Origin: Glacieibacterium frigidum | GTDB lineage: Bacteria; Pseudomonadota; Alphaproteobacteria; Sphingomonadales; Sphingomonadaceae | DNA length: 64,000 nt | Direction: 5' to 3' | NCBI RefSeq assembly: GCF_007097155.1 | Contig: NZ_VJWA01000001.1 | Coordinates: forward strand, 682,001-746,000 | Shown here: positions 43,371 through 53,252 of the stretch, piece after piece | How the letters are laid out: every line of letters begins with the position of its first letter | Numbering within the stretch: the stretch's first letter is position 1 | Position numbers and translations under genes: made by a program | The notes under the pieces: model-generated | Seen by the model: the letters and a program-made list of their open reading frames with translations, nothing else | What the model was told of the DNA's origin: nothing | Database searches by the model: none

Positions 43371-45935
43371 ATGCTCGACGCGCAGTTCACGCCGCAGGTG
43401 CCGCATACCGTGCGGCTGTCCGACTATCGCCCGCCCGACTGGCTGGTGCCGACGGTGGCGCTCGACTTCGATCTCGCGCCGGGCTGCACGCGCGTTCGCG
43501 CGACCCTCACCGTCACCCGCAACGGCGCGCACGACCGGCCGCTGGTGCTCGACGGGCAGGAACTGCGCCTGTTGTCGCTGACCGTCGACGGCGTGGCCGA
43601 CGCGACCCAGCCGGTGGGCGAGCATCTGACGCTCCGCCTGGCGGGCGACACCGCGGTCATCGAGACGCTGGTCGAGATCGTGCCATCGGCCAACACCCGC
43701 CTGATGGGGCTGTACGCCTCGGGCGGCAATCTGTGCACGCAGTGCGAAGCGGAGGGCTTCCGCCGCATCACCTTCTTCCCGGATCGCCCCGACGTGCTGT
43801 CGACCTACAGCGTCCGCATGAAAGCCGATGCACGCGCCTATCCGGTGCTGCTGGCGAACGGCAACATGGTGGCGCGCGGCGACGATGACGGCGGCGACAC
43901 GCATTGGGCGGAGTGGACCGATCCGTGGCCCAAGCCGTGCTATCTGTTCGCGCTCGTCGCGGGCGACCTGCAGCCGCTGCGCGACCGCTTCACGACGATG
44001 TCGGGGCGCGAGGTGCAACTGGCGATCTGGACCGCGGCGGCCGACGTGCCGCGCTGCGCGCACGCAATGGCGGCGCTCAAGACCTCGATGGCGTGGGACG
44101 AGGTGCACTACGGCCGCGAGTACGACCTCGATGTCTTCAACATCGTCGCGGTCGCCGACTTCAATTTCGGCGCGATGGAGAACAAGGGTCTCAACGTCTT
44201 CAATTCGAAATACATCCTCGCCGACCCGGAGACCGCGACCGATGCCGACTTCGACGCCGTCGCGGCGGTGGTGGCGCACGAGTATTTCCACAACTGGACG
44301 GGCAATCGCATCACCTGCCGCGACTGGTTCCAGCTGTCGCTGAAGGAAGGCCTGACGGTCTTCCGCGACCAGCAGTTCTCGGGCGACCAGGGCAGCCGCG
44401 CGGTGCGCCGCATCGACGACGTGCGGTCCCTGCGCGCCGTGCAGTTCCAGGAGGATGCCGGCCCGACCGCGCACCCGATCCGCCCCGATCATTATATCGA
44501 GATCGGCAATTTCTACACCGCGACGGTCTACAACAAGGGCGCCGAGGTCATCCGGATGCTCTACACGCTGCTGGGCGAGGCGGGCTTCCGCGCCGGCACC
44601 GACCTGTACTTCGAGCGCCACGACGGCCAGGCGGTGACCTGCGAGGATTTCGTCCGCGCGATGGAGGATGCGTCGGGGCGCGACCTCACCCAGTTCCGCC
44701 GCTGGTACGAGCAGGCGGGCACGCCCCGCGTCGGCGTCACGCTGGCGCACGAAGGTTCGACCGCGACGATCACTTTGACCCAGACGACGCCGCCGACGCC
44801 GGGCCAGCCGATCAAGCTGCCTGTCCATCTGCCGCTGCGCCTCGCGCTGTTCGACCGCGCGAGCGGCGCGCGGATCGGCGACGAGCGGCTGGTCGAGCTG
44901 ACCGAAGCGACGACGACGGTCGTGATCCCGGACGTGCCCACGCGCCCGGTGCTGTCGCTCAACCGCGATTTCTCGGCCCCCGTCATCGTCGAGCACGCCT
45001 GCCCGGCGGCCGACCGGGTGTTCCTGTCGGCGCATGACGACGATCCGTTCGCGCGCTACGAGGCGCTGCAGCAGCTGGCGCTCGACACGCTGTCGGCCGA
45101 GGGGCCGTGCGACGATCTGGTGGCGGCGCTCGGCGCGACGCTGGGCGGTGACGACCCGGCGTTCATTGCCGAGGCCGTGCTGCTGCCGACCGAGGCGTTC
45201 ATCGGCGATCAGGCCGCCGTCGTCGCGGTCGACGCGATCCATGCGCGGCGCGAGGCCGTGCGGCATGCAGCGGCGACCGCGCACCGCGATGCCTGGTGGG
45301 CGGCTTATCGCGGCAATGCCGACGCCGCCTATGCCCAGACACCCGAGGCGAAGGGCCGGCGCCGCCTCAAGAACGTCGCGCTCGGCTATCTGATGGCGAC
45401 CGGCGAGCGCGAGGCGGAGGTTGCAGCGTACGCGCAGTTCGAGAACGCGAACAACATGACCGACCGCATCGCGGCGCTGAGCGTGCTGGCGAACAGCGAC
45501 GCGCCCGAGCGGACGGCGGCGTTGGCGGCGTTCTATGACCGCTTCAAGGGCGACGCGTCGGTGATCGACAAATGGTTCTCGGTGCAGGCGATGTCGAGCC
45601 GCGCCGATACGCTTGCGGCGACGATCGCGCTGACCCGCCACCCCGATTTTTCGCACAACCCCAACCGGCTACGCTCGCTGGTCGGCGCGTTCGGGGTCAA
45701 CCAGCTGCGCCTGCACGCCGCCGACGGCGCGGGCTATGCCTTCCTCGCCGACCAGGTGCTGAGCGTCGATCCGGTCAACCCGTCGACCGCGGCGCGGCTG
45801 ATGACCCCGCTCGGCCGCTGGCGGCGGTTCGACGAGGGGCGGGCGGCGTTGATGCGGGCGCAGCTGCAGCGGCTGCTGAAAACGCCGCGACTGTCGAAGG
45901 ACGTGTTCGAGATGGCGTCGAAGTCGCTAGCTTGA
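43371..45935 (+). CDS. pepN: Aminopeptidase N
   Basis: An 854-residue M1 zinc aminopeptidase of the PepN type. ATG 43371 is the likely start; an upstream TTG at 43329 adds 14 weakly supported residues. The exopeptidase motif is FGAMENKGLN (about 267) and the zinc motif HEYFHNWTGNRITCRDWFQL (His303), with the second Glu in SLKEGLTVFRDQQF. A DUF3458 domain and helical C-terminal region complete it. It removes N-terminal residues from peptides in protein turnover. Its last 9 bases overlap the tail of the convergent PEP-CTERM gene. Confidence 0.95.
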   Translation: MLDAQFTPQVPHTVRLSDYRPPDWLVPTVALDFDLAPGCTRVRATLTVTRNGAHDRPLVLDGQELRLLSLTVDGVADATQPVGEHLTLRLAGDTAVIETLVEIVPSANTRLMGLYASGGNLCTQCEAEGFRRITFFPDRPDVLSTYSVRMKADARAYPVLLANGNMVARGDDDGGDTHWAEWTDPWPKPCYLFALVAGDLQPLRDRFTTMSGREVQLAIWTAAADVPRCAHAMAALKTSMAWDEVHYGREYDLDVFNIVAVADFNFGAMENKGLNVFNSKYILADPETATDADFDAVAAVVAHEYFHNWTGNRITCRDWFQLSLKEGLTVFRDQQFSGDQGSRAVRRIDDVRSLRAVQFQEDAGPTAHPIRPDHYIEIGNFYTATVYNKGAEVIRMLYTLLGEAGFRAGTDLYFERHDGQAVTCEDFVRAMEDASGRDLTQFRRWYEQAGTPRVGVTLAHEGSTATITLTQTTPPTPGQPIKLPVHLPLRLALFDRASGARIGDERLVELTEATTTVVIPDVPTRPVLSLNRDFSAPVIVEHACPAADRVFLSAHDDDPFARYEALQQLALDTLSAEGPCDDLVAALGATLGGDDPAFIAEAVLLPTEAFIGDQAAVVAVDAIHARREAVRHAAATAHRDAWWAAYRGNADAAYAQTPEAKGRRRLKNVALGYLMATGEREAEVAAYAQFENANNMTDRIAALSVLANSDAPERTAALAAFYDRFKGDASVIDKWFSVQAMSSRADTLAATIALTRHPDFSHNPNRLRSLVGAFGVNQLRLHAADGAGYAFLADQVLSVDPVNPSTAARLMTPLGRWRRFDEGRAALMRAQLQRLLKTPRLSKDVFEMASKSLA

Positions 45936-48182
45936 CACGATTTCGCGGCGGCAGCGCCGCGTCGCGAGGCCGATCATCGCGAAGCCGGCGAGGAGCTGCG
46001 CCCAGACCTGCGGCTCGGGCACGGTGCCGACGCCACCGGTGATCGTCGCGTTGACGTCGATGGTCATGTGCGACAGCGCGAGATCGTCGAGGCCGAGGAA
46101 GCGGCTGAAACTCTCGAGCAGCAGCGTGCGCGAGTAATTGCCTGCCGTCAGGCCCGCGGTGGCGAAGCTGAGTTGCGCGCCGGTATAGGTCATGTCGCCG
46201 TCGATGCCCGCGAACGACGCGCCAGTCAGGCTGAACGGCCCGCCCGCACCGGTGAAGCTGCCGCCGAGATTTTCGGAGAAGGTCGAAAGCGCGATGTCGT
46301 TGAGCACGCCGAAATCGGTGGTGATCGTCTGCGTGCCTGCTGCGAAGCTGCCGAGATCGAGTGTGTAGCTGTTCGCCCCCGTCGCGGTCAGCGTGCCGAA
46401 CCCCGCCGCCTTGAACAGCGAGGCGAGCGAAACCTGGGTGACCTTGCCGGTCAGCGTCAGCGTCGCGTCGGCGACGTTGTCGAAGTTGTTGGCGATCGTC
46501 AGCGACTGGCCCGCGAAGTCGCCGCTGACGCTGCCATAGGCGAGGGTGGCGTCGGCGGTGCCGCCGTTCGCAGCGACGACGAAGTCCGCCCCCGTCACGC
46601 TGACACTCGCGGCGTTCGTATTCTGCACCGCGCCGCGCAGCGTCGTCTCCGTGCCGAGGTTGGTGATCGTCAGCGTCCGCGTCGCCGCGCCGACGCGCTG
46701 CACGCCGAGGTCGAGCGTCGATCCCGAAAGGCCGGTCGCCGACAGCGTCTGCGTCGCGCTGGTCGCCTCGATCGTGCCGGTGCCGGTGACGTTGGCGCGC
46801 GCGGCGAAGCTGTTGCCGCTGCCGAAGCCTGCGTTCTGATAGTCGGCGGTGACCGCGACGACGTTGGCCCCCAGCGACAGCGCGCCGTTGATGACGAGCA
46901 GGCGTGGCGTGTAGGTCCCCGTGCCGAACGCCAGTACCGCGCCCGCGTCGCTCTGCCCGGTGCCGCCGGTGAGGCCGGCGAGGGTCAGCGTGCCCTCACT
47001 GGCGCGGACGATGCCGCTGAAGCCACTGATGCTGTTGGTCACCGATGTCCCGATGAATCCGTGGCCGAAGATCGTGCCCGAATTCGCCAAGGTGCCAGGG
47101 GTGGTGAAGCTGCTGTCGACCTGCGCGGCGGTGCCGCCGAGCAGCACGATTCCCCGGTTGGCGAAGTTATCCCCTAAGCTGAATTCCCGTCCATCGACAA
47201 TTTCGAGGCGGCCGCTGGCGTTGATCACCGACAGCGTTTCTTCGAGCGCGTTACTCGCCCCTCCAACATCGTAGCCCGTCAATATTTGCGATGCTTCGCC
47301 CGACAGGCGGACCACCGTGTCGGTCGCGGTGCCCGTCGTGCCGATGGACTGGATAAAGGCGGATCCTGAATCTGTGCGCAGCGTCAGCGTTCCCGCGCGC
47401 GACGCATAGACACCCTTCGACAGGTTAGCACCGCTCAGGTTGGTGAGCGCGGAGTTGGTTCCCATCGTCAAATTCTGACCGTCGGCGAACATCGTCGCGT
47501 CTTTCGAGTTCTCGTAGAGGCCGCCAGCGAGCGACATCTGACTAGTTCCCGCAATCAACGAGCCCGTATTGTACAGCCCGGCGTTGCGGTTGGTGCCGAC
47601 CCCGGCACCCGACAGTCCCGACGCCGTGCCCAAGGGGTCGATATTGATCTCCCTGGGCCCCGTCGACCGGATCGTACCTTGGTTGTTGAGGATGCCCGCA
47701 TTAGCCAGGATGCGCGCCGAACCGAGCACCGTCTGACCCGCGCCCAGCGTTATCGAACTGGCGCTGCCATTGAACAGAACTGTATTTGCCGCATTTGCCA
47801 AGACGATCGTGCCCGTCCCGCTGACGATCACCGTCGCCCCAGTTGTTGCGCGGAGACTGCCCGTGACATCGATCAAGCCGTTGTTGACGAGCGCGCTGAC
47901 GGTAAAAACACCTCCGGTCTGCCGTAATGCAGCGCCCGACGCAATCTGTACCGAGCCTGTAGACGTGGTGCTTGAAACATCCGCTCGCCCCGTGCTGATG
48001 ATCGCCGTGTCAGTGGTCCCGGGAACACGGCCGCAGTCCCAGTTTGCGGCGGTGGCGAAATTGCCGCCGACGCTACCATTCCAATTGCAGTCCGCCGCCC
48101 GCGCCGCCCCCGGCAGCGCGGCGACGCCGAGCAGGATGGCGGCGCGGACACCGCGCACGCGGTCGATCGTCAGTTTGGTCAT
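45927..48182 (-). CDS. Large beta-helix-like PEPxxWA-CTERM protein
   Basis: A 751-residue secreted protein starting at ATG 48182. Signal peptide about 1-30 (PGAARA). The body is a long series of short beta repeats rich in Gly, Thr and Ser (for example LVNNGLIDVTGSLRATTG, GNFATAANWDCGRVPGTTDT), as in beta-helical surface proteins. Near residue 510-540 there is a choice-of-anchor-type segment (LDLGVQRVGAATRTLTITNL). The tail is VPEPQVWAQLLAGFAMIG with RRCRR. No catalytic domain is visible; a structural or adhesive surface role is inferred. Confidence 0.85.
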   Translation of the reverse strand: MTKLTIDRVRGVRAAILLGVAALPGAARAADCNWNGSVGGNFATAANWDCGRVPGTTDTAIISTGRADVSSTTSTGSVQIASGAALRQTGGVFTVSALVNNGLIDVTGSLRATTGATVIVSGTGTIVLANAANTVLFNGSASSITLGAGQTVLGSARILANAGILNNQGTIRSTGPREINIDPLGTASGLSGAGVGTNRNAGLYNTGSLIAGTSQMSLAGGLYENSKDATMFADGQNLTMGTNSALTNLSGANLSKGVYASRAGTLTLRTDSGSAFIQSIGTTGTATDTVVRLSGEASQILTGYDVGGASNALEETLSVINASGRLEIVDGREFSLGDNFANRGIVLLGGTAAQVDSSFTTPGTLANSGTIFGHGFIGTSVTNSISGFSGIVRASEGTLTLAGLTGGTGQSDAGAVLAFGTGTYTPRLLVINGALSLGANVVAVTADYQNAGFGSGNSFAARANVTGTGTIEATSATQTLSATGLSGSTLDLGVQRVGAATRTLTITNLGTETTLRGAVQNTNAASVSVTGADFVVAANGGTADATLAYGSVSGDFAGQSLTIANNFDNVADATLTLTGKVTQVSLASLFKAAGFGTLTATGANSYTLDLGSFAAGTQTITTDFGVLNDIALSTFSENLGGSFTGAGGPFSLTGASFAGIDGDMTYTGAQLSFATAGLTAGNYSRTLLLESFSRFLGLDDLALSHMTIDVNATITGGVGTVPEPQVWAQLLAGFAMIGLATRRCRREIVSS

Positions 48183-48320
48183 GTGGCCCCCGGCATCGCA
48201 ACGTACCGCGAGCACAACGCCCGCCCGCGCAGGGGTCGCAGAGGCAAAAGCCCTTGTTAAGCAGTCAGCTACCCAAAATGGGTCAGTTGCGCGGCTTTCT
48301 CGGTCGCGGGTGCCCCGGGG

Positions 48321-48866
48321 TCAGTTCTTCTCGCGCGTCAGGCGGTCGACCCAGGCGATGCCGACCGCCGACACGATGAAGATCGTGTGGATGATCGTCT
48401 GCCACATCACGCCGGTCTCGGTGACGCGCGCGCCCGCGGTGCCGATGTTCGACGCCTCGATGAAGGTGCGAAGCAGGTGGATCGACGAGATGCCGATGAT
48501 CGCCATCGCCAGCTTGACCTTGAGGACGCCGGCATTGACGTGGCTCAGCCACTCGGGCTGGTCGGGGTGGTTCTCCAGCCCCAGGCGCGACACGAAGGTC
48601 TCGTAGCCGCCGACGATGACCATGACGAGCAGGTTGGAGATCATCACCACGTCGATCAGGCCGAGGACGATCAGCATGATCTCCTGCTCGCCGACGCTGT
48701 TCGCGGTCGCGACGAGGTGCAGCAGCTCCTTCAGGAACAGCCAGACATAGACCGCCTGCGCGACGATCAGCCCGATATACAGCGGCACCTGCAGCCAGCG
48801 CGATCCGAAGATCAACAGCGGCAGCGGCGCAAGCCGCTTCGCGGGTCCGGTGGGGGCAGGGGTCAT
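48321..48866 (-). CDS. UPF0114 (YqhA-type) membrane protein
   Basis: A 181-residue inner-membrane protein with about four helices. It matches the UPF0114/TIGR00645 family by size and by [34 protein letters not shown] and [20 protein letters not shown]. Start ATG 48866 is chosen over an upstream frame that lacks a signal. The family has no firmly established function. It lies downstream of the Mla lipoprotein gene, 22 bases apart, and may share its transcript. Confidence 0.88.
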   Translation of the reverse strand: MTPAPTGPAKRLAPLPLLIFGSRWLQVPLYIGLIVAQAVYVWLFLKELLHLVATANSVGEQEIMLIVLGLIDVVMISNLLVMVIVGGYETFVSRLGLENHPDQPEWLSHVNAGVLKVKLAMAIIGISSIHLLRTFIEASNIGTAGARVTETGVMWQTIIHTIFIVSAVGIAWVDRLTREKN

Positions 48867-48888
48867 TTCGGCGATATAGTGCGGCGGC

Positions 48889-49479
48889 TCAGCGCGGCAA
48901 CCACGCCGCGACCTCGCCCGCCACCGCATTCGCAGCGCTGTTCAATGCGACCGCGACATCGCCCGGCGCCTGGCTCGACACCGGCACGCGCCGGTCGAAG
49001 CGGCGGACCAGCAGCGTCTTGCCGCCGTCGCCCGACAGCAGCGCATCGTAGCGCAGCACTACCGCGGGGGCGGCGGCATCGCGCACGTCGAGGCTGAACT
49101 CGACGAGTTGTCCTGACAAAGTGCGCGCCGCGCCGACGTTCGACTGGCGCGCGTCGATCACCGGCACGCCGCCCGCCGCAATCGTATCGGCCAGCACGCG
49201 CGCGAACAGCTTGTTGGGCTGCTCGGCCCAGGTCGCGCCGGTCAGGTAGGCCAGCTCGGTATCGCGGGTGATGACCGGCAGGCGCAGCGTCTGCAGCGGC
49301 CCCGGTACCGTCGGCGTGACGACGCTGACCGACCGCGACAGATCCGCCGCCGGTGCCCCGACGGTTGCGGTGGCACGCAGCGTCAGCAGCGCGACCGGCG
49401 CCTTGTCGTTGCCGCCGATCTGCACGAGCGGGCCGCAGGCGCTCAGCGCGAGGGCGGCGAGGGGGATCAGCAACCGCAT
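48889..49479 (-). CDS. Auxiliary lipoprotein of the Mla-type transporter
   Basis: A 196-residue lipoprotein (lipobox LAALALSAC, Cys about 15) with the ABC-transport auxiliary domain seen in PqiC-like proteins: [40 protein letters not shown] and a closing [18 protein letters not shown] helix. It starts 1 base after the MlaD-like gene ends. It probably sits in the outer membrane and works with the MCE protein in lipid transfer between membranes. ATG 49479 preferred to an upstream start 6 codons earlier. Confidence 0.88.
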   Translation of the reverse strand: MRLLIPLAALALSACGPLVQIGGNDKAPVALLTLRATATVGAPAADLSRSVSVVTPTVPGPLQTLRLPVITRDTELAYLTGATWAEQPNKLFARVLADTIAAGGVPVIDARQSNVGAARTLSGQLVEFSLDVRDAAAPAVVLRYDALLSGDGGKTLLVRRFDRRVPVSSQAPGDVAVALNSAANAVAGEVAAWLPR

Positions 49480-49480
49480 C

Positions 49481-50437
49481 TTACTTGGCCTTCGCATTGG
49501 GGTCGTATTCGGGCAGGCGGCGGCCGCCGAGCAGCGCGCTCGCCGGGTCCTCGTCGAGCTTCGCCGACACCGCGCCCAGCGACGTCGTCACGGCGCGCAG
49601 GTCGCTGATCAGCTGGCCGATTTCGGGCACCGTGCGCTGCGACAGCGCGTCGACGCCGGGCTTGGCGGCCCCGACCAGTTCGTCGACTTTGGTCAGCGAA
49701 CTGTTGGCGCGCACCACGGTCTTGTCGAGATCAGCGACGAGCGTCCGCACCTCGCCGTTGAGCAGGCGGTCGGTCGAGCCCGCGACCTTGCCCAGCTGCT
49801 CGACCGCCAGCGTCGCCGCGCGCAGCGTCTGGCGCGTCTCGGCGATGGTCGCCGCGATCTCCGGCCCGCGGTCGGCGAGCGCGTTCGACAGGCGATTGGT
49901 GTTCGCGAGGATGCCGCCGATCGATTCGCGGTTTTCGGGGTTCAGCAGCTTGTTCAGGCTGGCGGTTAGCTGCGAGACGTTGTTAAGCAGCTCAGGCGCA
50001 CTGGCGAGCAGCTGGCCCAAACCGCCGCGCTTGGCGGGAATGATCGGCCGGCCCCAGCCGCCGACTGCGGTAATCGGCGGCTGGCCGCCCATCGCGCCGG
50101 TCAGCGCGATCTGGCTGACGCCGGTGAAGCCGACGCCCTCAACCGTCGCAGTGGTGCCCTGCAGGATCGGGGTATCCTTGTCGATCGCGATGCGGACACG
50201 GACGAGCTGCGGCGCCTTGGGGACCAGCGCGATCTTCTGCACCGATCCGACGGGCACGCCGTTGAAGGCGACCGCGCTGCCGACCGCAAGGCCGGTGATG
50301 CCGTTCGAGAACAGGATGTCGTATTCGGGCTTGTCCTCGCCCGAGAAGCGCGCGAGCCACAGCACGGCGGCAAACAGCAGCACGGTGAAGGCGAGCACCA
50401 CCGAGCCGACGAGGACGTAAGAGCTGCGCGTTTCCAC
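49481..50437 (-). CDS. mlaD: MCE-domain lipid transport protein
   Basis: A 318-residue periplasmic substrate-binding component of the Mla lipid transporter. One N-terminal anchor (SYVLVGSVVLAFTVLLFAAV) precedes the MCE domain (about 35-115, with GLAVGSAVAFNGVPVGSVQK) and a long helical tail. I start it at GTG 50437, giving the METRS opening common in relatives; GTG 50455 is possible and would overlap mlaF. It binds phospholipids carried between inner and outer membranes. Tail length is greater than in E. coli MlaD and typical of alphaproteobacteria. Confidence 0.9.
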   Translation of the reverse strand: METRSSYVLVGSVVLAFTVLLFAAVLWLARFSGEDKPEYDILFSNGITGLAVGSAVAFNGVPVGSVQKIALVPKAPQLVRVRIAIDKDTPILQGTTATVEGVGFTGVSQIALTGAMGGQPPITAVGGWGRPIIPAKRGGLGQLLASAPELLNNVSQLTASLNKLLNPENRESIGGILANTNRLSNALADRGPEIAATIAETRQTLRAATLAVEQLGKVAGSTDRLLNGEVRTLVADLDKTVVRANSSLTKVDELVGAAKPGVDALSQRTVPEIGQLISDLRAVTTSLGAVSAKLDEDPASALLGGRRLPEYDPNAKAK

Positions 50438-50438
50438 T

Positions 50439-51266
50439 TCAGGCGGCCTTTTCACTTGGCATCGCGGCGCGGCCGCGGGGCCCGCGGAAATATTCCTGGA
50501 CCCATGGATGGTCGAACGCCATTAATTCCGCAATCGTTCCGACCTTCAGGACCTGCCCGTCGGCGAGCACCGCGACCCGGTCGCAGATCGCGTGCAGCGT
50601 ATCGAGGTCGTGGGTGATCAGGAATACCGTCAGCCCCAGCGTGTCGCGCAGCGTGCGGATCAGCTCGTCGAACGCCGCCGCGCCGATCGGGTCGAGCCCC
50701 GCGGTCGGCTCGTCGAGGAACAGCAGCCGCGGATCGAGCGCCAGCGCGCGCGCCAGGCCTGCCCGCTTGCGCATGCCGCCTGACAGCTCGTTCGGGAAGC
50801 GCGGCCCGGCATAGGCGGGCAGGCCGACCATGGCGATCTTGTAGCCCGCGATCTCGTCCATCAGCTTGGGCTCGAGCTTGAAGAACTCGCGCATCGGCAC
50901 TTCGATATTCTCGGCGACGGTCAGCGAGCTGAACAGCGCGCCGTTCTGAAACAGCACGCCCCAGCGGCGGCGCAGGTCCTTGGCCTCGGCGGCGTCGAGC
51001 GACGCGACATTCTCGCCGAACACCTCGATCTCGCCCGCCTGCGGGGTCTGCAGCCCGATGATCGAGCGCATCAGCACCGACTTGCCGGTGCCCGAACCGC
51101 CGACGACGCCCAGGATCTCGCCGCGCCGCACTTCGAGGTTGAGGTCGCGGTGCACGACCTGGTCGCCGAAGCCGTTGTCGAGGCCGGTGACGCGGATGAC
51201 GATCTCCGCATTGTCCGCCGCCCGGCTGCGCGCGGCGTTGGTCGAGGGGTTGCGCGGCGCGGCCAT
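50439..51266 (-). CDS. mlaF: Mla ABC transporter ATPase
   Basis: A 275-residue ATPase driving the lipid transporter. Walker A GGSGTGKSVLMRSIIG is at about residue 56, the signature ELSGGMRKRAGLARALALDP at about 162, Walker B LLFLDEPTAGLDPIG at about 184, and the switch His in FLITHDLDTL. The GMRKR form is characteristic of the MlaF subfamily. It overlaps the permease stop by one base (TGATG). Confidence 0.94.
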   Translation of the reverse strand: MAAPRNPSTNAARSRAADNAEIVIRVTGLDNGFGDQVVHRDLNLEVRRGEILGVVGGSGTGKSVLMRSIIGLQTPQAGEIEVFGENVASLDAAEAKDLRRRWGVLFQNGALFSSLTVAENIEVPMREFFKLEPKLMDEIAGYKIAMVGLPAYAGPRFPNELSGGMRKRAGLARALALDPRLLFLDEPTAGLDPIGAAAFDELIRTLRDTLGLTVFLITHDLDTLHAICDRVAVLADGQVLKVGTIAELMAFDHPWVQEYFRGPRGRAAMPSEKAA

Positions 51267-52381
51267 CAGATGAACCCCAGCGCGGTGAAAAACACCGCGA
51301 AGAACGCGTCGAGGACGATTACCAGGAAGATCGACTGGACCACCGCCGCGGTGGTGCGCTGACCGACCGATTCGGCGTTGCCGCTGACCTGCATGCCCTG
51401 GAAGCAGCCCGTCACCGCGATGATCGCGCCGAACACCGGCGCCTTGAACAGCCCGATCCAGAAGTCGGCGATCGGCACGACCTCCTGCAGGCGCTGGACG
51501 AAGGTCACCACCGGCATGTCGAGCGACAGCCAGCAGAACAGCCCGCCGCCGATGATCGCCATCAGCGAGCCGTAGAAGCCGAGCAGGACCATCATCAGCG
51601 AGGTCGCGATGACGCGCGGCAGCACCAGCACCTCGAAGGCGCTAAGGCCGATCGTCCGCATCGCGTCGATCTCCTCGTTCAGCTTCATGCTGCCGATCTG
51701 CGCCGCGAAGGCCGAGCCCGAGCGGCCCGCGACCATGATCGCGGTCAGCAGGATGCCCAGCTCGCGCACCGTCGAGCGGCCGATCAGGTTGACGACGAAC
51801 ACCTCGGCACCGAACTGCCGCAGCTGCACCGCGCCCTGCTGCGCCAGCACGATGCCGACCAGGAAGCTCAGGAGCCCGACGATGCCGAGCGCGTGGACGC
51901 CGACGACGTCCATCTGGTGGACGATCGAGTTCCAGCGGAACGAGCGGCGCGAAAACAGCGTCTGCGCCAGCGTCACCAGCGTCTTGCCGAGGAAGGCGAG
52001 GAAGTTGCCCAGCGTGTCGACCGCGCCGACGACGCCGCGGCCGATCTCTTCCAGGCGGCGGGTCATGCGCGGGCCGGGGTCGGGGCGAATCTTGACGTCG
52101 GGATCGGCGGCGCCGACCTGCTCGATCAGCCGTGTCGCATCTTCGGACGCGCCGGTCAGCGTCGTGCCGGGATGATCGCGCGTCAGCCGGTGGACGAGCC
52201 ACGCGCCGATCGTGTCGATCCGCTCGATCTGCGACAGATCGACGGTCAGCCCGCTGCCGCCGGCAGGCAGCGCTCGCAGCTGCGGCTCGACCGGCCCGAT
52301 GTGCGCGACGGTCCAGCGTCCGGTCAGCACGATACGCCGGCTGTCGCCGGTGGCTTCGTCGAGAAACGCCGCATCGTTCAT
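51266..52381 (-). CDS. mlaE: MlaE permease with N-terminal STAS domain
   Basis: A 371-residue inner-membrane permease of the Mla transporter fused to a STAS domain. Residues about 15-95 are STAS-like (LTVDLSQIERIDTIGAWLVH), corresponding to the separate MlaB protein of E. coli. Residues about 120-371 are the MlaE permease (FLVGIVLAQQGAVQLRQFGA, IMVAGRSGSAFAAQIGSMKL, NEEIDAMRTIGLSAFEVLVL). Start ATG 52381 is preferred; ATG 52408 would add nine residues. First gene of the mlaE-mlaF-mlaD-lipoprotein unit. Confidence 0.93.
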   Translation of the reverse strand: MNDAAFLDEATGDSRRIVLTGRWTVAHIGPVEPQLRALPAGGSGLTVDLSQIERIDTIGAWLVHRLTRDHPGTTLTGASEDATRLIEQVGAADPDVKIRPDPGPRMTRRLEEIGRGVVGAVDTLGNFLAFLGKTLVTLAQTLFSRRSFRWNSIVHQMDVVGVHALGIVGLLSFLVGIVLAQQGAVQLRQFGAEVFVVNLIGRSTVRELGILLTAIMVAGRSGSAFAAQIGSMKLNEEIDAMRTIGLSAFEVLVLPRVIATSLMMVLLGFYGSLMAIIGGGLFCWLSLDMPVVTFVQRLQEVVPIADFWIGLFKAPVFGAIIAVTGCFQGMQVSGNAESVGQRTTAAVVQSIFLVIVLDAFFAVFFTALGFI

Positions 52382-52481
52382 CGTATCTGTGGTGGCGGAT
52401 GCAGGCATGGTTCGACAAGCCCCAATCGTTGGGGTCGCGTAAAGTTGCGCTTGGGCGTTCACGCCGTCATGAGCGGCAGCC

Positions 52482-53252
52482 ATGTGGACCGCGATCATCC
52501 TGGCCGGCGAGCGCCCCGGCGGCGACCCGTTCGCAGCCTCGCTCGGCGTCGCGGCGAAGGCCCTCATCCCAGTCGGCGGCGTGCCGATGCTGGCGCGGGT
52601 CGCCAGCACCCTGCTCGACTGTCCGGACATCTCGCGCATTCTCGTGCTGGCGCAGGACATCGACCGGCTGCGCGCCCATCCGGGCACGGCGTGGCTGGCG
52701 GACGAGGCGCGGGTCGAGTTCGGCGTGTCGGCGGCGGGGATCGCAGGCTCGGTGCGCGCGGTGGCGGGGGTCGCGGCGCCCTGGCCGGTGCTGGTCACGA
52801 CCGCCGACCATGCGCTGCTGACCCCGCCGATGGTCGCGGCCTTCCTGGGCAGCGCGGGCAGCGCCGACGTGGCGTTCGCGGTCGTCGAGCGGCGCGTGCT
52901 GCTCGCCGCCTATCCGAACAATGTCCGGACCTGGCTGCGCTTTCGCGGCGGGGCATGGTCGGGGGCCAATCTGTTCGCGCTGTCCGGGCCGCGGGCCTTC
53001 GCCGCGCTCGACCTGTGGGCGGGGGTGGAGCGCGAACGCAAGTCGGGATGGCGGCTGATCCTGAAGCTCGGCCCCGGGCTGCTGCTCGGCGCGGTGCTGC
53101 GCGTGCTGACCATCGAGGCCGCGGCGGCGCAGCTGGGGCGGCGGCTGGGCCTGACCGCGAAGGCGGTGGCGCTGCCGTTCGCGGAAGCCGCGATCGATGT
53201 CGACAAGGCGTCGGACCTGGCGTTGGCCGAAGCGATCGTCGCGGCGCGATGA
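52482..53252 (+). CDS. Nucleotidyltransferase family protein
   Basis: A 256-residue NTP-transferase-fold protein. It opens MWTAIILAGERPGGDPFA, a GxG(x)-rich nucleotide loop like MobA/IspD-type enzymes, followed by the Lys of VAAKALIPVGGVPMLARVAS and an acidic TTADHALLTPPMV that should bind metal. These enzymes transfer a nucleotide to a phosphorylated sugar, polyol or cofactor. The substrate is unknown. It is co-translated with the HAD-type phosphatase gene (ATGA overlap) and divergent from mlaE, which hints at a role in lipid headgroup or envelope chemistry. Confidence 0.8.
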   Translation: MWTAIILAGERPGGDPFAASLGVAAKALIPVGGVPMLARVASTLLDCPDISRILVLAQDIDRLRAHPGTAWLADEARVEFGVSAAGIAGSVRAVAGVAAPWPVLVTTADHALLTPPMVAAFLGSAGSADVAFAVVERRVLLAAYPNNVRTWLRFRGGAWSGANLFALSGPRAFAALDLWAGVERERKSGWRLILKLGPGLLLGAVLRVLTIEAAAAQLGRRLGLTAKAVALPFAEAAIDVDKASDLALAEAIVAAR